Assembly (NCBI GenBank): GCA_022432975.1
Contig: CM039509.1
Span: 28,057,511 to 28,121,510 of the forward strand
Direction of reading: 5' to 3'
DNA length: 64,000 nucleotides
Source: Begonia masoniana
Lineage: Eukaryota; Streptophyta; Magnoliopsida; Cucurbitales; Begoniaceae
A program made the translations under genes and the position numbers. Shown one piece after another: positions 48,397-60,559 of the stretch; within the stretch, counting starts at the first letter, position 1, and each line of letters starts with the position of its first letter. Below the pieces are notes generated by a model. It ran no database searches. It was not told the DNA's origin and saw only the letters and a program-made list of their open reading frames with translations.

Positions 48397-48951
48397 TTGT
48401 CTCTTAGATTGCCATGACACAGCTCTCCCTCCAAATGTAACTAAATACCCTGATGTTGATCTTCTGGAGTCAATATCTCCAGCCATGTTTGCATCAGTAT
48501 AGCCTACTAACGAAGGCTTCTCACTTCCAAAACACAAACTGAATTCAGAAGTACCTTTAAGATACCTGAGAATCCACTTCACGACATTCCAATGTTCTCT
48601 GCCCGGATTTGTTAGAAATTGGCTGAGTACTCTAACAAAATGTGAAATATTAGGTCTCGTACAAACCATGACATACATCAAGCTGCCAACTGCTGAGGCA
48701 TATGGAATTTTCTGCATTATTACTTTTTCTTCTTCAGTAGAAGGACTTTGTTCGGAAGTAAGTTTGAAATATTTAGCAAAAGGAGTACTGACTGGCTTCG
48801 CTTTATCCATAGAGAATCGCTTGAGAATTTTTTGTATATATTTCTCTTATGATAGCCATAATTTTTCATTCTTTCTATCACGAGTGATTCTCATTCCAAG
48901 CATCTGTTTCGCCGGTCTTAAGTCTTTCATGGCAAAAAACTTGTTAAGTTT
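48397..48951 (-). pseudogene. Copia C RT C-terminal and connection fragment
   Basis: Contains AKPVSTPFAKYFKL, YASAVGSLMYVMVCTRPNI, WILRYLKGTSEF, GYTDANMAGD and SRRSTSGY, the usual copia RT/RNase H connection, on the minus strand. TAA at 48847-48849 stands where SQEKYI is expected (Gln to stop). Flanked by S4 on the left and S5 on the right, both inserted in the coding sequence. Confidence 0.93.
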
Positions 48952-51394
48952 TGTAACGACCCGGGGAGGATCGCCACGAAATTCGTGACTTGTCTTAAAA
49001 CTTTAATTCATATTTGAACTCTTTTCTCCTTCTCTGTTTTTCTTTTTTATAACAGTATACCTAACAGACTTAAGGACTTCAACTTAACAGATGGAAAATC
49101 AGTCCCTCGTACGTGACTTCTTCATGACATTATTTACTTAATCATTCACAGACATGAGCGACCATACACGGTCATTGATTCTATGACGAAATCGGGCGGT
49201 GGAGGATTGCCCTCGGGTCGCCCTACGTTATTCTACCCGAATTGCATGGGTCTGCATGCATCGGCGGATGAAGCGCATATTATCCGACCTATCACGTGCA
49301 TATCATGTGACTCTCTCATCGACGTTCAGTAGAAAACATCTACCGATGAGCACGTGCGTCTCTCGTGAACGTCTAAAACATCAACCGGTAGTGGACATCT
49401 ACTGGTAGACACGTGCAGCTCTCGTGATCATTAAAACATCTACCGATAGACATGTGAAATTCACGTGGTCCTCTAAGACATCTTCCGATAGCTTACAAGC
49501 TCTATATCATCCGATCACTAAACACTCTACTTCTGCCGATCGCTAGACGACAAAATAGCACTTTCATCATCCGATGGCTAAACACTCTACATCTGTCGAT
49601 CGCTAGACGACAAAATTTATACTTACATCATCCGAAGGCTAAACACTCTACATCTGCCGATGAAGAAACATACTACATCTTCCGGTGACGTCATCCGGAA
49701 GACTCAATCGTTCGATTCCTATCATTTGACATCTGCCGATGACGTCAGCGGGATGAATGCCTCATCCAGCTTCTATCTTATGGCAGTAAATCACTATAAT
49801 CATCAAACAACCTCATCCAACAGAAAATACTACAACTCACCCAAATCTTAACCTGGAAATTATAAACCCTAATGAGTAAAAACCATATCCCATTCAAGAT
49901 ACGCATAGCGGAAGGCTTAAACAAAACAGACCATTCAATAATCCTTAAAATCGTTAACAGACTCTGAAGTCGAACCATTCAAATCCGAATCTCATTGTTA
50001 TAAGAAAATTCTATTCTACTTTGTCATCTGTTTATCATAAACTTCTCTGACTTACTATGAGCATAACCAGGGAACTTAATCGCCTATCCAACCTTGCACT
50101 GTCACACCGGGCATCCTCCGGCAACCAGCTTTAAACCTCATCTCTGGACTGAAATTCCTCACCTGCTAACTCTTCACCTACATCATAAGGTTTAACTATA
50201 AGCCTAATGCTTAGTAAGGAATGCAACAATAACATGAATGCAAGAATGCATAATTCGGAGAAATACATGGTCATTAGCCTTTTCTTGTTCATAATCATCA
50301 TCCATAGTCATGAATCATATTCATCATTCGTAATCATTGTTCATAATCATTGTTCATATTCATCATTTAAGTTGTGTGGAATGAGAGAGGATTTGTGCCG
50401 GTAAAGGGGGTTCGACAGTGATTTTGATCATGGTCCCTACTGCGGGTCGTATACATATGTCCTTCTTTGGACTGTGACATACGCCGAACCGCCCCCAACC
50501 CTCACTCAACCACGTTGCAGGGATTTTATCATCTTATCTTGTTCATGAGAAAACATGCTTTTAAAACATTTTCATATGCATAAAATAGTCATGATGCATG
50601 TACTTGGAAATTCTTAAATCGTCAAGCTGCAGAACAGAATACCATTCGACATGAAGCCTTATCATTGAGCTAATCATCGGCATAAACTTTAGACAGTAAC
50701 ACAAGGGGAACTTCTAATCATCATGTGAGTTTCTACCTAGTATCCTTTGATGTAGGGTCCTAATGCCGAGAAACCTACACATTCACTTACCTGGTCTCCT
50801 TAGCACTTTGAGTTCCTTCCTCTTCAAACTTCTTCACCTAGAACATTTACATTGCAGTAGTTAAAACAAAATCCTAATAGTTCTAATCTCAAGTTATCCT
50901 AAGATCTAATAGCTAAGAGTCATTCCCGAGTTCTTAGTTTAATACTCAATGTAACCCGAAATCCCAAAATCAAAACAGACGGATTCGATAAATGATAACT
51001 CAGGGTTGGTTGTTTTAAATGTCCAGAATCGATTCGGAATGACATTACCAATCTCGGGTTTCAAAATGTTCTTATCAATACTCGGCCATTGAAGGATCCA
51101 AAACTTCAATACAGAGCTGAAAACAGAGCTAATAAACTAACAGATAGCCACATTGTCTAATGCATACCTCAGGCGCAGAGTAGTCGAGTGGTGGCGGAGT
51201 AAACCGGCCGTCGAGGAGAGTTTGCTAATAGCAGAGAGTAAGAACTTGCGAGAGAAGAAATTGCCGGAAAGGAAGGTGTCGGCTACCGTGGTTTAAATGA
51301 GGTTTGAATCCTTTCCTTTTTCTTTAAATACTGGCCTCAATCCTCCAATATTACAACTTTGCCACTCAACCTGGCCGTTATCTCGGGTGTTACA
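48952..51394 (-). mobile_element. Solo LTR S5 (same family as the LTR of element A)
   Basis: 2443 bp; on the minus strand TGTAACACCCG to GGGTCGTTACA. Flanks are AGTTT (48947-48951) and AGTTC (51395-51399), a 5-bp duplication with one C-to-T change, and the interrupted copia codons resume across it. Intron-like module 50178-50790. At 49260-49760 it carries dispersed CATCTACCGAT, CACGTG, ATCGCTAGACGACAAA and CATCTGCCGATGACGTCAG words, the unexpanded form of A's 54-bp array. Confidence 0.94.
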
Positions 51395-53654
51395 AGTTCA
51401 TTTTTTAACTTAACAATCTTTTCTCTGTCTGGACCCACAATCAGCATGTCGTCGACGTAAAGTAGAAGAATTATAAATGTACCATCCGTGAACTTTTTCA
51501 CGAACACACAATGGTTTGAGGAAGTTTTCTTGTATCCTTGATTTCCCATAAAGAAATCAAACTTCTTGTACCATTGTCTTAGGGTTTGCTTTAATCCATA
51601 TAGACTATTCTTCAATTTATACACCAGATGTTCCTTTCCCTTGATAACGAACCTTTCTAGTTGTTCCATGTAAGAAGGCAGTCTTCTTCTAATTCACCAT
51701 GTAAGAAGGCAGTCTTCATATCGAGTTGCTCGATCTCAAAATCAAGACTTGAGGCAAATCCAAGTATCACTCGTATGGATAACATTTTCACTACTGGTGA
51801 AAAAATTTGCTCAGAGTCAACCCCTTTCTTTTGTCTAAAGCCTTTTACGACCAGTCGTGCCTTATACTTTGGTTGTGAATTTTTGTCTTTGAGTCTGTAT
51901 ACCCATATGTTCTTGACTGTCTTTCTCCCATTTGGAAGCTGAACCAACTCATAAGTATGATTCTCATGCAATGATCTCATCTCATCTTGCATTACATCCA
52001 ACCAATTCTTCTTTTGTTGATGCTCTATAGCTTCCTTATAGCACTCAGGTTCATCGCCATCAGTGATCATCATATACTCGTTCACAGAGTATTTTCTCGA
52101 TGGAAGACGATCTCTTGTTGACCTCCTTAACTCTGGTTCTACAACTGATTCAGGAGAAATCTTTATTTCTCTTTGGTCAACATCATCAGCTGCATGATCA
52201 CTAGATTCTTCAACATCTCCCTCGTCAAAAGTTGATTTCTCCAGACCAGCTCTTATTGGATGCTCTTCAGTGATCTCCAAACATTTCTTCTTGTCTTCAA
52301 TGGTCTGATCTTCAAAGAAGACAACATCTCGGCTTCTGACAATCTTCTTGTCAACCAGATCCCAAAGCCTATATCCGAATGTATCACTTCCGTATCCGAG
52401 GAATATGCATTCCTTAACTTTGCTGTCTATTTTGGACCTCTCATCTTTGGGAATATGGTCGAACGAACTGCATCCAAACACCTTTAGATGTTTATACGAG
52501 ACGTCCTTCCTTGTCCATAGTCTGTTTGACACTTCTCCACTCAGAGGTGTTGATGGAGACAAGTTAATGACATTTACTGCGGTATTTATCACTTCTTTAC
52601 AGAATGTTTTGGGAAGCTTTGAATGTGATAGCATGCACCTTATCGTCTCCACGATAGTTTGGTTCATTCTTTCCGTAACGCCATTTTTTTGAGGAGTTTT
52701 TGGAACAGATCTTTTGTGCCTGATCCCGTGCAATTTGCAGTAATCGTCAAATGATCCCATATATTCACCACCATTGTCAGTATGAATGCATTTTAGCTTC
52801 TTTCCAGTTTCTTGCTCTGTGAAGGCATGAAACTGTTTTGAAATGTTAAACACCTCATCTTTAGATTTGAGTGCATGAGCCCATACTTTTCTGGAGTGAT
52901 CATCAATGAATGTCACCATATATTGGGCACCGCCTAACGTTTTCATGGACATGGGACTGCAGTCATCTGAGTAGACAACTTCTAACACTTCTGATTTCCT
53001 TGATGCAGAATTATTCTGAAAGAAAACTCTGTGTTGTTTTCCCGCCAAACAATGAACACAACTTGATAGAGGTTCATTTCTGAGATGTGACAAACAACCT
53101 CTTTTTCCAAGCAATTGAAGTCCCTTTTCGCTCATGTGACCAAACCGTTTATGCCATAACTCAATGGATGAGTCATCTTGTGCAGCATTTACTGATACTT
53201 CCTTCCCAGTCACTTGCGTCACATACAAGCTAGACTTTTTGATTCATTTTGCTATAATTAGCGAACCTTTGCTAAACTCCCATTTTCCACCAGCAAATTT
53301 GCTCTTAAAACCAGCCTCATCAAAAACACCGACTGATATTAAATTTTGTCTAATATCTGGAACATGTTTGACATCTTTAAGCACCAACTCACATCCTGTG
53401 TTGGTCTGGATACAGATGTCCAATTTTTCAATTATTTTGAAAACGTGACTGTTCCCCATTTTGACAATGCCAAAATGACTACCGGTGTAAGATGAAAAAT
53501 ACTCTACTTTTGAAGTAACATGGTAAGATGCACCAGAGTCACACACCCAACATGATTCATTCATCGTAAGGTTGACAGCATCTTCGCATACAATCACATA
53601 TTCACCCTCAGAGACAGCTGCAGTCCTACTCTTCATTTCTTTTTTAGCACTTCA
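51395..53654 (-). pseudogene. Copia C pol: protease, integrase, first half of RT
   Basis: Tork-type copia pol. Protease CWVCDSGASYHVTSK (about 53505-53550), GAG-pre-integrase finger HKRFGH...CVHCLAGKQH, integrase core VVYSDDCSP, IHTDNGGEYMG and NGVTERMNQT (all three acidic residues present), then RT with LDMKTAFLHGELEED and an intact YVDD box (about 51450-51465). Stops at 53652-53654 and 53244-53246. A frame break at 51660-51700 is caused by a second copy of about 18 bp of upstream RT sequence (GACTGCCTTCTTACATGG). Pol continues at 48951 after S5. Confidence 0.93.
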
Positions 53655-54395
53655 TGTGCCTTGTTCTTTCTTCAATTTCCAGCAATCCTTTTTCATGTGG
53701 CCTGTCTTGCCACAATGATAACACTTGATGCCCTTTTTACTTCTCGATTTAGATCTTCTTGACGTGCTGGCTCCAGAGGCTCCACGTTCCATTGATCTCC
53801 CTCTCGTTACTGATAAAGCCTCCACAGATGATTGCTCCTTGTTTTTCTGCCTACTTTCTTTGTCAAGAACGACGGCTGCAATATCATTGAACATCAATGT
53901 TGTTTTTGTACTACCATTGAGTAGATTTACGATGAGGTGATCGTATGAATCTGGTAAACTTTGAAGTAAAAGTTTAGCTCTTTTATTTTCGTCGATTTTG
54001 TGCTTCATTGCTGTAAGTTGAGAAAATAATGTATTCAGAGTATTGACGTGGTCCGTCACTATTGTAGATTCTGACATCCGAAGGGTATATAATTTTATTT
54101 TCAAGAAAATTTTATTATACCACGACTTTTTTTCGTACAATTTTGTCAGCGTATCCCAGATCTGTTTTGCCATTACCATTTCTGAGATACTTGACAAAAT
54201 TTCATCTGCTAGAGTGAGATGCGAAATGGCCATTGCATCCTCATCAGCTTTGTTCTATTTCTCGTCTTCAACGTTCGTAGGCCTGTCGCCGATGGCCATA
54301 GCACAACCATCGCTCCGCAATAGCGTCTTCATTTTTAATTTCCATAAAGAGAAATTATTCCTGTTGAATTTTTCGATTTCAATCTTTCCCGCCAT
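53655..54395 (-). pseudogene. Copia C gag
   Basis: Start ATG at 54395 (MAGKIEIEKFNRNNFSLWKL), followed by the copia gag core (LTLADEILSSI, YTLRMSES, LLLQSLPDSYDHL), a basic Arg/Ser stretch and one CCHC knuckle CYHCGKTGHMKKDC (about 53690-53732). A TAG at 54255-54257 sits where Trp is usual. The frame otherwise runs to the stop at 53652, where TGA probably replaced CGA. About 247 codons. The knuckle and the MSES region resemble Tnt1/Tork gag. Confidence 0.9.
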
Positions 54396-54480
54396 AACAA
54401 CCTCTAAAAATTTTTCTGATATGGAAGATCAGTTTAAAAATCGAAACCACAGAGCATACTAAATTTAAAGAAGTCACTCG

Positions 54481-54493
54481 GGCTCTGATACCA
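54481..54493 (-). other. Primer-binding site of copia C
   Basis: The minus strand reads TGGTATCAGAGCC, a full 13-base match to the 3' end complement of plant initiator tRNA-Met, two bases after the LTR end. Confidence 0.92.
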
Positions 54494-54495
54494 CT

Positions 54496-55111
54496 TGTTG
54501 GGAAAAATAATAAAACCGGTGGGAACTATGATGATAATACCACCACTAACCAGGCGGTACGAGAAACGATAGCAGATGCGATCTGAAAAATATCAAGAAT
54601 ATTTTTTCATCGCCGTGAAATTATAACGGCCAAGAAGTAAGAGAAATAATAGCAAAAATATGAACACCGAGAATTTTACGTGGAAACCCAAATCGGGAAA
54701 AAATCACGGGGACCGAGTCCAGAAAGATCTCACTATGAAAAATAGGATTTACAATATTTTTCTAGATATCGAATATCCTACAAAATATTCACTAAAAGAA
54801 ATCGCCACTCTTAGAATTCTCACTGTGCACAAAAGCACCACACCTATTTTTCTCTCACACCTTTCTTTTCTCTCCCTCCAAAAATTCTCACATTTTCTCC
54901 CCTTCACTCTCTTTCTATTCTCACTTCTTCTTCAGATGCAAGAGATGAAAGAAACCTTCCTATTTATATGGAAAGTTTGTCACAAAGTGACAAATTTAAA
55001 AAGACACCTCCCTTGAAATAAGGCAGTCACCGAAAGGAGAAGAAGAAAACTTCTTCTTCTCCTTTCTTTTCATTTAATGATGGTCCCCTCATCATAATGA
55101 GGGAACCCACA
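54496..55111 (-). repeat. 5' LTR of copia C
   Basis: 616 bp; minus strand TGTGGGTTCC to TTTTCCCAACA. The right flank GTACG (55112-55116) is the reverse-strand form of CGTAC at 29765-29769 beside the 3' LTR. It repeats the three U3 inverted repeats and the TATAAATA box (54961-54968). Its neighbours in I gag prove the insertion site. Confidence 0.95.
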
Positions 55112-55116
55112 GTACG

Positions 55117-56813
55117 TGCTTTACATCCTTAATCATCAGAACAAGCTATGAGTTTAGCCAAATTAATGGAAGACAAGTTGAATGATAACTGGGCGCGAAA
55201 TTTTACTCCAAAATTTCAGCATCATCAACCATATAAAGAAAGTAATTCAGTTCCACCATTGCTGCCTACGCCAAAAATTCAACAGAAATCATCTCTATTG
55301 AATGTTAAATTTTTAACTATATAGGTGAAATGGTTGTCACCTAATGATATGTTGGACAGGAGGAAAAAAAGGCTATGCTACAATTGCGATGAGAAATTTA
55401 GCAAACACCATAAATACAAATCAAAGTTATTTGTTTTATTGTTTGAGGATAGTGAAAATGTGGCTCTTGACAGAACTAATATTGAGAGTGAGCTGCCAAG
55501 AGATATTATGGAGGCAGGCCAAGAGGAATTGCTAGCTATAAGCTTACATGTTTTATCTGGACAGCAATTTCCTAGGACTATAAGATTGGTTGGTTATGTT
55601 AAGGGAAGAGTAGTGCAGATTTTAATTGATGGGGGATCCACTCACAATTTCATTCAGGATCAACTTGTTCATCAAATAGACTTACCAGTTCAGCCTTGGA
55701 AACATTTCAAGGTATTAGTTGGGAATGGAGATGAATTAGTTTGCTCTAGTTATTGTTCTAAACTAGAAATAAAGATTCAATGACATGTTTTTGTTATAGA
55801 ATTTTTTTTTCTGCCAGTGCAAGGTGTTGAGATGGTTTTAGGAGTTCAGTGGTTAGAGCTCTTGGGGCATGTTTTAATTGATTACAAAGCTCTATCTATG
55901 CAATTCAATTGGAATGATAAGGTAGTCACTCTTAAGGGTGAAGACAATTGATTTCTGCTAATATTCAATTGCATCAGTTGTCTAAATTGGGAGAGGTGTC
56001 TCAGTTTTTTCAATTGCAATATGTATCATTAGCACCCGAGACTGTAAGCAGTACGGTAGCTTCAGATATGGAAGATTTGATTGAGAAATATGCTGATATA
56101 TTTCAAGTTCCTCTTGGATTACCGCATGAGAGAGATTACTCATCAGATCAATTTGTTGCCAGCAACTAAATCAGTAAATGTTAAACCCTACTGTTATCCT
56201 CATCTTCAAAAAAAAAAACGAGATTGAAAACATGGTTGCTGATATGTTACAGTCAGGAATTGTTAGACCAAGTCGTAGTCCTTTCTCTTCACCAGTTTTG
56301 CTGGTTAAAAAACGAGATGGTACGGGGTGGTTTTGTATAGACTACAAAGTTCTTAATAGTTTGATGATTCCAGATAAATTTCCAATTTCGACTGTGGATG
56401 AAATGTTGGATGAGCTACATGGAGCTCAAGTTTTCAGTAAAATTGATCTAAGAGCGGGTTATCGCCAGATACGAATGCACTTTGATGATGTTTGTAAAAT
56501 GGAGTTCAGAACCCATGAGGGCCATTACAAGTTTTTAGTTTACAAGTTTTTAGTGATGCTGTTCGGTTTGACTAATGCTCCAACAACATTTCTGGCAGTA
56601 ATGAATGCTGCTCTGAAACAGTTCTTACGGAGATTTGTTATCCTTTCTTTTACGATATTCTGATATATAGCAGCTCAAGGGAGGAGCATTGTTCGCAGTT
56701 GGAAAAAGGGCTGAGTTGTTTAAGAAAGAACAACTTGTTTGCTAAATTGAGTTAATGCAGCTTTGGCCAAGGTTCCCTTGAGTACCTTGGTTATGTGCTG
56801 TCTGGAGAAGGAG
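55117..56813 (+). pseudogene. Gypsy I gag C-terminus, protease and RT (broken)
   Basis: Gag continues as EQAMSLAKLMEDKLND, then the knuckle-like LCYNCDEKFSKHHKYKSKLF (Tyr where the last Cys is usual), protease LIDGGSTHNFI (DSG expected) at about 55622-55655, a linker, and [34 protein letters not shown] and [10 protein letters not shown]. Breaks: TGA 55781-55783, shifts near 55950 and 56170, a 12-bp duplication ([10 protein letters not shown]) near 56535, and a shifted RT catalytic box near 56650 that has lost one Asp (FYDIL). A different gypsy lineage from A, D, F and H; its clade is not certain. Element H interrupts it after GYVLSGEG at 56813. Confidence 0.88.
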
Positions 56814-59800
56814 CGTAACATCCCAACATTTACCATAACACTATTCCTAAAAATGACATAAAATTTAAGCTTTTATTTTTTTCTTTTCCTCTTACTCATT
56901 TAAAGACAGTTAAATTCCTCTCGCGTTTCCTCAAATGAACAGTAGATTTTGACGATGACAAAATCTTTCTATCGGGTTTCATCAAATGGGCAATTCGTCT
57001 CTGGTTTCATCAAATGAACAGTGGGTTTGGACGATGACGAAATCTTTCTATCGGGTTTCATCAAATGAACAGTAAGGATAGACGTTATAACAGATAGAAA
57101 TGGATAATAGAAACAGAAGACAGCGTGGACGAAGGAGACAGAAGACAGTGTGGACGTTTGAAAACAGAAGACATTGTGGACGTTTGACTTTCTTTGCCAG
57201 AGTCCTTAACTAAACTTTATCATCCACAGACCACATGATTTTGTCGTCCACAATCCACGTGACTTCATCGTCCACAGACTACTTAGACTTTTCGTCCACA
57301 GACCACGTGACTTTACCATCCCCAGTCCATGTGACTTCATCGTCCACAGACTTTGGACAATGACTTTTTCTGCCAGAATGCTTAATTGACTTTATCGTCC
57401 ACAAACTTTGGACAATGACTTTAGACGATAACTTTTTCTGCCAGAATGCTTAACTGAACTTATAAAGTCCCGACTCTAAACCATGCATTACCCGATCGAT
57501 CGGCAAGCTCTCTGGATTTTTGTCCAGAGAGCTGCCTTCTTAATCTTTCCCCTGTTCCTACACATCATTCATACAGAACTTCAAGAAACATTTAAACTTC
57601 AAAATAATACTTAACATACATCCTCAAAACATTCATCCATAAAACTTCCAGAAGCATCAAAAACACCAGTTCATACATTATCCAGATACCACTTTACGAA
57701 ATTCCTATACTTTCACCCTTCAGCTAGACATAAACACCAAAACCTCAAAATCTCTAACCGTTACTCCCATAGGTCAAAAGCGGCTCGACTGCCCATCGCA
57801 CTCCCACGGGCCATGCTCCTTCAACCTGTTCATACTTCTGGTGGAGGAATCTCATCCTCACCTGTTTCGAATTCACCTACACCATAGAGACAACTATGAG
57901 CTAAAAGCTCAGTAAGCTTCGTAAATACAGATACATGCTGTGCATATGAGGTTCATAAATCATGCAGACATTTTTAGAGTTTCATTACAGAACAGATTAC
58001 AGACAGAATGTCACCGAGGTCTAAATTCTCACCATATGAAGAGGGCACGTCTGGTGGTTAGACAGCCCTTTCCATCTACCGGGGGGAAAACATGCATCCA
58101 TCCGTAAACAGCCATGTCTGAACCTCACCCCATCGTGACCAAATTACAGATTACGTACATTCTTTTCTTTAATTCATTTCCTTTCTCAAAATCGTGCAAA
58201 AACTCATTTTCATGCTAATTTGAAAAGGTGTGATGCATGTGCAGTTCATATTGCATAACATATACAGAGCCATAGTCATAAAGCAAACGATAAGTAGTAC
58301 ATAAAACCTAGGAAAAACATTCTAACCTAACAAATATCTTAAACTACCCATCCAACCTATACTGAAGATATAAATCACCAAACATCCTCGATCAATAAAC
58401 TCTCATACAGTGTAGGCCGCATCGGCCAAGCAAGTCACAAAGACTTACCTCTTGTCTTTAGCAATCCAAGTACTGTTAGTGATTTTGTACACTTTCATGC
58501 AAGTGCACGTGTCGCTAACGAAGTAATAAATAAGTAAAGTATCGATCCCATGAGAATATTCTCAATTGAATTAATTGCTATAAAGATCTTATAAAAATAT
58601 TAAAATGATAGATGAAAATAATTAGAAATAAACTCTGGATAACGATGTAACAAAATAAAATAAAATAAACGAGATAAAATCAATAAAAGGAAGCCTTGGT
58701 TATGATCGATTTCTTCATTACGATAGTTTTACTACTGATGCTCTGGTAATTCTCTGCAGCATTGTCTATGAACAGCAAGAACGAAATAATTCTAGGATTC
58801 TTTCGAATTGCCTAGGTAAATTCAATTTAGAATATCTCTCGACTTTGAAGGAATTTAACTAACATTGAATTTCCTAATTGTCCTATTCTTATTGCCAATC
58901 GAATTAATGCTAATTACATTGTAACAATTTAATCCGATTAATTATTTGTGCATCTTAAAATTTATATTTATCTTTCGATACAACATAAACATGAATCATC
59001 AACCTATCTATCGATATGATCTGAATTAAGCAATGAATATCACAAATAATTGTTCAATAAACAATTGCATAAACAAACCGAGATCATAGCAAATTCGTAA
59101 CAAATACTCTCGTCCTAACCAAGAAGAAAAGTTTAGCTACTAGACATAACTAAATAAAACTCAGAAATAATATTGTTCATAAACAGTAAAAATAAGAGAA
59201 GAAGAAAAAGATCAAGAATTGTCGTCAGTCCTCTTCTCCAGATCTAGAGCTCTCTTCTATGCCAGAATTCCCTTTCTTTTTGTTCTGCATGCTATCCCCA
59301 TTTCTCTCTCCAATCCCTGGAATTATGCATGTTTCGATTCTCTCTCCAATCCCTGAAATTATGCATGTTTCTTTCTTCTTTTTGAGCTAAAATTTTATTC
59401 CAGCTTCTGCAACTATTCCAGTCGTCCACGCTTTCCATCGTCCATGCTTTCTATCTTTCAGCCAAGTCCACACTTTGCAGTCGTCCACGCTTCTTTGTCT
59501 TTAGTGCTTTCCATTCGTCCACGCTTCACAGTCATCCACACTGCTTTGTCTTCACTCTTTTATTTTATTATCTGTTTTCAGTTTTTGTCCATTTGCACTG
59601 TTGGCCCAGTAATCATCCACAGTCTTTTGTCTTTTAGTGTTTTTTGTCTTTTTGTGCTCTCCTTTTCCAAGTCGTTCATTTTCTGCTCAGTCTGTCTTTT
59701 ATCATCCATCACCACCTCATCTTCGTCCATCATCCATTTCTCTCCAAGTCGTCCAGGCTCTCGTTCCACGTGCTCCATTAATTCCAAATCTATTTCTTCC

Positions 59801-60559
59801 ATTTTTCCAAATTTCAATTAATTGTTTTACTCTTCCATGATTCTAGCATCCTTCTCTCTCATCATATTCAGAGCAACAAATTTCCTTATTTTTCTTGATT
59901 TGTTTTCTCTTTTTTCACGATTCTCCCGCAATTGAGTTGATCTTCCCCCTATTAATTTTGCATTTAAATATGAAAATTTAAAATTCAAATTATAGAGAAA
60001 AATCTGCTCAAAATAGAAAATATGCACGGAATATATTAAATTTAACCAAGACATTGATTTGGTAGCATTACTTAACAATTGCAATAAATTTTACCAATTG
60101 CTTCTTGCATTCACTCAATTAATATAAGTTCTTTCAGCTAATAACCGTATAAAATAACTTCAATTTAAGAGTTATCAAGTACCTCGCTTGAGCTTTGTCA
60201 CCTTAGGAGCTTCAAAGATAGTTGAAATGTGGAGGAGAGAAATTTCGTGGGAAGGAGGGAAGGGTTTCTTCTCGGCGATGAAAGAAAGCAGAAGAAAATA
60301 TGAAGTGAAAGTGACTTCACGTAAGGGAGAGAAAAAGCAAGAAAAGCAGCTTCTTCCACAAGCTTTGCCACATGTTGCCTTCTTATTGGATGCTCCCAAC
60401 CACCCACTTTCACTTTCTAATTTGCCCCTCCATTGGTTTCTAACCAAATGTTTTGTTTGGTTGAACTTTAGTTTGATTTTTCTTTTCCTTCTCTTTTTTT
60501 TGTCCATTAATATATATATATCACACAAAAGTCATAATTCGAAATTTTCGGATGTTACA
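56814..60559 (-). repeat. 3' LTR of element H (split by S7)
   Basis: The right end GGATGTTACA adjoins H's purine tract and pol end; the left end CGTAACATCCC looks like a decayed TGTAACATCCC. Without S7 it is about 2.04 kb. It aligns with the F LTR around the acceptor zone. Intron-like module 57877-58448; hairpin GGCC-GCATC-GGCC near 58422. GTCGTCCACAGACC words repeat at 57230-57420, and one GATCGATCGGC lies near 57492. Confidence 0.87.
58474..60177. mobile_element. Insertion S7, 1.7-kb LTR-like element of unknown family
   Basis: Perfect target duplication AGTAC (58469-58473 and 60178-60182); ends TGTTAGTGATTTTG and AAGAGTTATCA (TG...CA). The first 100 bp include CAAGTGCACGTGTCGCTAAC and AGTATCGATCCCATGAG. 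CGTCCACGCTT-type words repeat at 59420-59560. No coding domain; the open frames are low-complexity. A solo LTR or non-autonomous LTR element fits best. Confidence 0.8.
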
